Source: an uncultured Acidobacteriota bacterium (GTDB taxonomy: Bacteria > Acidobacteriota > Terriglobia > Bryobacterales > Bryobacteraceae). From it: a stretch of DNA of 13,341 nucleotides. Where the stretch lies: the NCBI GenBank assembly GCA_937952345.1, contig CALFYN010000540.1, positions 1-13,341 on the forward strand, written 5' to 3'. Position 1 is the stretch's first letter, and each line of letters starts with the position of its first letter. This document shows, piece by piece, positions 11,808 through 13,341 of this stretch. The notes below the pieces were generated by a model. That model was not told the DNA's origin and ran no database searches. It worked only from the letters and a program-made list of their open reading frames with translations. Both the position numbers and the translations under genes were made by a program.

Positions 11808-12317
11808 ATGACCTTTCAGATCGGTGAACGCGTTGTATATCCCAATCATGGAGTGGCCGTGATTGAGAATATCAGCGCACGTTCTTTCGGAAGCCAATTC
11901 GAGCGCTTCTATCTCTTGAGGATCAATGCCAGCAGGATGACGGTGATGGTGCCGTTCAGCCATGTGCTTGACGTTGGTCTAAGGAAAGTAACCAAAGGAA
12001 CAGAGATCACAAAGGTCTTGCAGTTCCTGGCGACTGGGAAACCGAAGCATTGCCAGGACTGGAAGGACCGGTTCAAGGAGAATTCCGACAAGATGCGTTT
12101 CGGCAGTCTGCTGGAAACAGCGGAGGTGCTGAAGTGCCTTCTGATTCTCCAGAAGGATAAGCCACTGTCCTTCCGGGAGAAGAAGATGCTGGACCGTGCG
12201 CGGCATATGCTGCTGACGGAGACGGCGATTGCACGGAATACGACCGAGGCGCTAGCCGAGGAGATCCTGAACGAATCTCTATCCAAAGCCAGTTTGAAGA
12301 TGCCTGAGGCGCTGTAG
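11808..12317 (+). CDS. carD: CarD/CdnL-type RNA polymerase-binding transcription factor
   Basis: CarD-family proteins bind the RNA polymerase beta subunit through an N-terminal RNAP-interaction domain and stabilise open promoter complexes, often at rRNA promoters. This 169-residue protein starts F-Q-I-G-E-R-V-V-Y-P-N-H-G-V-A-V-I-E-N-I, typical of that Tudor-like domain (about 1-65, ending V-P-F-S-H-V-L-D-V-G-L-R). A helical C-terminal domain at about 75-160 follows, with W-K-D-R-F-K-E-N-S-D-K-M and K-x-L-S-F-R-E-K-K-M-L-D-R-A. Length matches CdnL (about 160), not the longer myxobacterial CarD with an HMGA tail. ATG 11808 has AGAGAGGG 7 nt upstream. It is driven by its own promoter with a palindromic operator and is convergent with the next gene. 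Confidence 0.93.
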   Translation: MTFQIGERVVYPNHGVAVIENISARSFGSQFERFYLLRINASRMTVMVPFSHVLDVGLRKVTKGTEITKVLQFLATGKPKHCQDWKDRFKENSDKMRFGSLLETAEVLKCLLILQKDKPLSFREKKMLDRARHMLLTETAIARNTTEALAEEILNESLSKASLKMPEAL

Positions 12318-12334
12318 GGCGGCTCAGGGGGGAT

Positions 12335-13341
12335 CTAGACGAGTTGTAGCGCCGATTCGCCCTTCGGGAGATCGAAGGTGGCGATGAGATTGTCTTTCTC
12401 CAGTTTCCAGTCCGTTTGTTGATTTCCGGCCCGGACGGCTTTCGCGCCCCGGGCCGCAATTTTTATGGTGAACTGCGAACAGGCGAAGGGTGCGCGGAAG
12501 CGGATAGTGTTTCGCTCGCGAGTGATGGTGGTGAGTTCCTTGGCCGCCCAATAGCGGGCGATGTCGCCGACCTTCATCCACTGGATTTTGTCTTTGTACC
12601 CGGCCATGAGACGTTCGTGGATTTTCTGCAGCGTGCGGTAGCCGTCCTTCTTGCCGTTGCAGTAAATGCCGGGCCAGTGACAAAGCATGATGGCTGGCTC
12701 GCCGCGGCGGATGATCTCGGGCATGCGGCCGCCTTGCAGATCGGGCGTGATGAAGCGGTCGAGGGTGGGGGTTTCGAGGCCGTCCCAGCCGCCGAACCAA
12801 TCGCCGGTGCAACCGATGATGGAGACGACGCAGCGCGGGTCCGGACCGTTCAATCCGCTGACGTTTTCGACGCGCGGGGCGACGCTGCGGCTGTCGGAGA
12901 AGGAGTGGCGGAAGTAGTGGGGGATTTCGGTCTGGTAGACGTCCTTGCAGGCATGGAGGGTGGCCTTGGAAAGATTCACCAGGTTGCGGCCGGCGAATCC
13001 GCCGGGTGTGGTGTGGCCTTGGCAGGGCAGTCCGGCGTTTTTGAGAATGCGTAGGGCGTAGGCGATGTAATCGGCGAGTTCATCGGCGGATTTGTTCTGG
13101 CTCCAGCCGAAGTTTTCCATGAAGGCTTCGGTGCGCTCGGGGTAGGGGCGGCCGGTCCTGGTGTCGATGACCCAGGTATGGGTGACCATCTCTGGGTGAA
13201 TGTCCCAATTGGGGGCGATGAGAGTGCGCACCAGGTTGAGGCTGTCGGTGAGTTGCTTGCGGGTCCAACCGGGCATGTCGCGATCCACCCAGCCGACGCA
13301 GGCGGGGTAAGGGACGATGCTGTACTTGCCTTTGACGCCGT
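12335..13341 (-). CDS. Hypothetical protein, possibly polysaccharide deacetylase-like (5' end beyond window)
   Basis: The frame is open to the right edge, so the GTG at 13288 is only an internal codon and the visible 334 residues lack the true start. Visible features are P-Y-P-A-C-V-G-W-V-D-R-D-M-P-G-W, N-W-D-I-H-P-E-M-V-T-H-T-W, a T-P-G-G-F loop after an amphipathic helix, G-C-T-G-D-W-F-G-G-W-D-G, L-C-H-W-P-G, and a beta-rich tail (last about 80 residues) like an accessory sandwich domain. His/Asp/Trp-rich motifs and the T-P-G-G-F loop are compatible with the NodB/polysaccharide-deacetylase-type barrel, but the diagnostic T-F-D-D-G motif is not in view. I would not name a substrate. The TAG stop lies 17 nt from the convergent carD-like stop. 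Confidence 0.85.
   Translation of the reverse strand, partial: GVKGKYSIVPYPACVGWVDRDMPGWTRKQLTDSLNLVRTLIAPNWDIHPEMVTHTWVIDTRTGRPYPERTEAFMENFGWSQNKSADELADYIAYALRILKNAGLPCQGHTTPGGFAGRNLVNLSKATLHACKDVYQTEIPHYFRHSFSDSRSVAPRVENVSGLNGPDPRCVVSIIGCTGDWFGGWDGLETPTLDRFITPDLQGGRMPEIIRRGEPAIMLCHWPGIYCNGKKDGYRTLQKIHERLMAGYKDKIQWMKVGDIARYWAAKELTTITRERNTIRFRAPFACSQFTIKIAARGAKAVRAGNQQTDWKLEKDNLIATFDLPKGESALQLV

Noticed and set aside
12303..12328. CCTGAG/CTCAGG inverted repeat at the end of the carD-like gene
   Set aside because: Only 6 bp with a 14-nt loop and no T-run on either strand; not enough for a terminator call.

Overview
The window reads as a piece of chromosome from a GC-rich Acidobacteriota, most likely a Bryobacterales/Solibacter relative. 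Three things point there: an NHL-repeat secreted protein ending in the Solibacter-type C-terminal domain (TIGR03437-like), a DUF1552 (HXXSHH) gene joined to a multi-domain DUF1587/1595/1592/1588/1585 cytochrome-like gene, and Tat-exported sulfatases. The phylum call is inference from gene content; no 16S rRNA gene or other marker is present.

Left part (1-2690): the 3' end of an alkaline-phosphatase-superfamily gene runs into the 3' end of a convergent class A RNase P RNA gene (rnpB, minus strand, 419-825). Divergent from rnpB is the NHL-repeat protein, with six exact 56-residue repeats predicting a six-bladed propeller.

Middle-left (2691-4426): this is the least explained part. A promoter-like sequence is followed by about 230 nt with a 15-bp G-U-tolerant hairpin closed by an 8-bp helix, then a second long hairpin. 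After it come a small coiled-coil plus beta-solenoid protein (possible spike or stalk) and two tandem paralogous small helical proteins. The roughly 50-bp leaders of the two paralogs resemble each other more than their coding regions do. I propose 2735-4426 as one uncharacterised locus with a structured leader RNA.

Middle (4423-7709): ilvD (dihydroxy-acid dehydratase, enterobacterial-type long form) on the minus strand is divergent from a Tat-exported sulfatase. Their 50-bp gap carries a tandem TGTATCAGAA repeat.

Right-middle (7711-11435): a two-gene minus-strand operon, DUF1552 then the DUF1592-type diheme-like protein, coupled by a GTGA overlap. It is a widespread but functionally undefined surface/periplasmic module of Planctomycetota, Verrucomicrobiota and Acidobacteriota.

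Right (11436-13341): a 372-bp AT-rich intergenic region holds opposing promoters. The one for the CarD/CdnL-like transcription factor has a perfect 14-bp palindrome inside its -35/-10 spacer. The window ends in a partial minus-strand gene that may be a deacetylase-like protein. Genes in the window mostly sit tail-to-tail with almost no gap (1 nt at 417/419, 4-nt overlap at 4423-4426, 1 nt at 7709/7711, 17 nt at 12317/12335). I saw no tRNA, CRISPR array, insertion sequence or attachment site.
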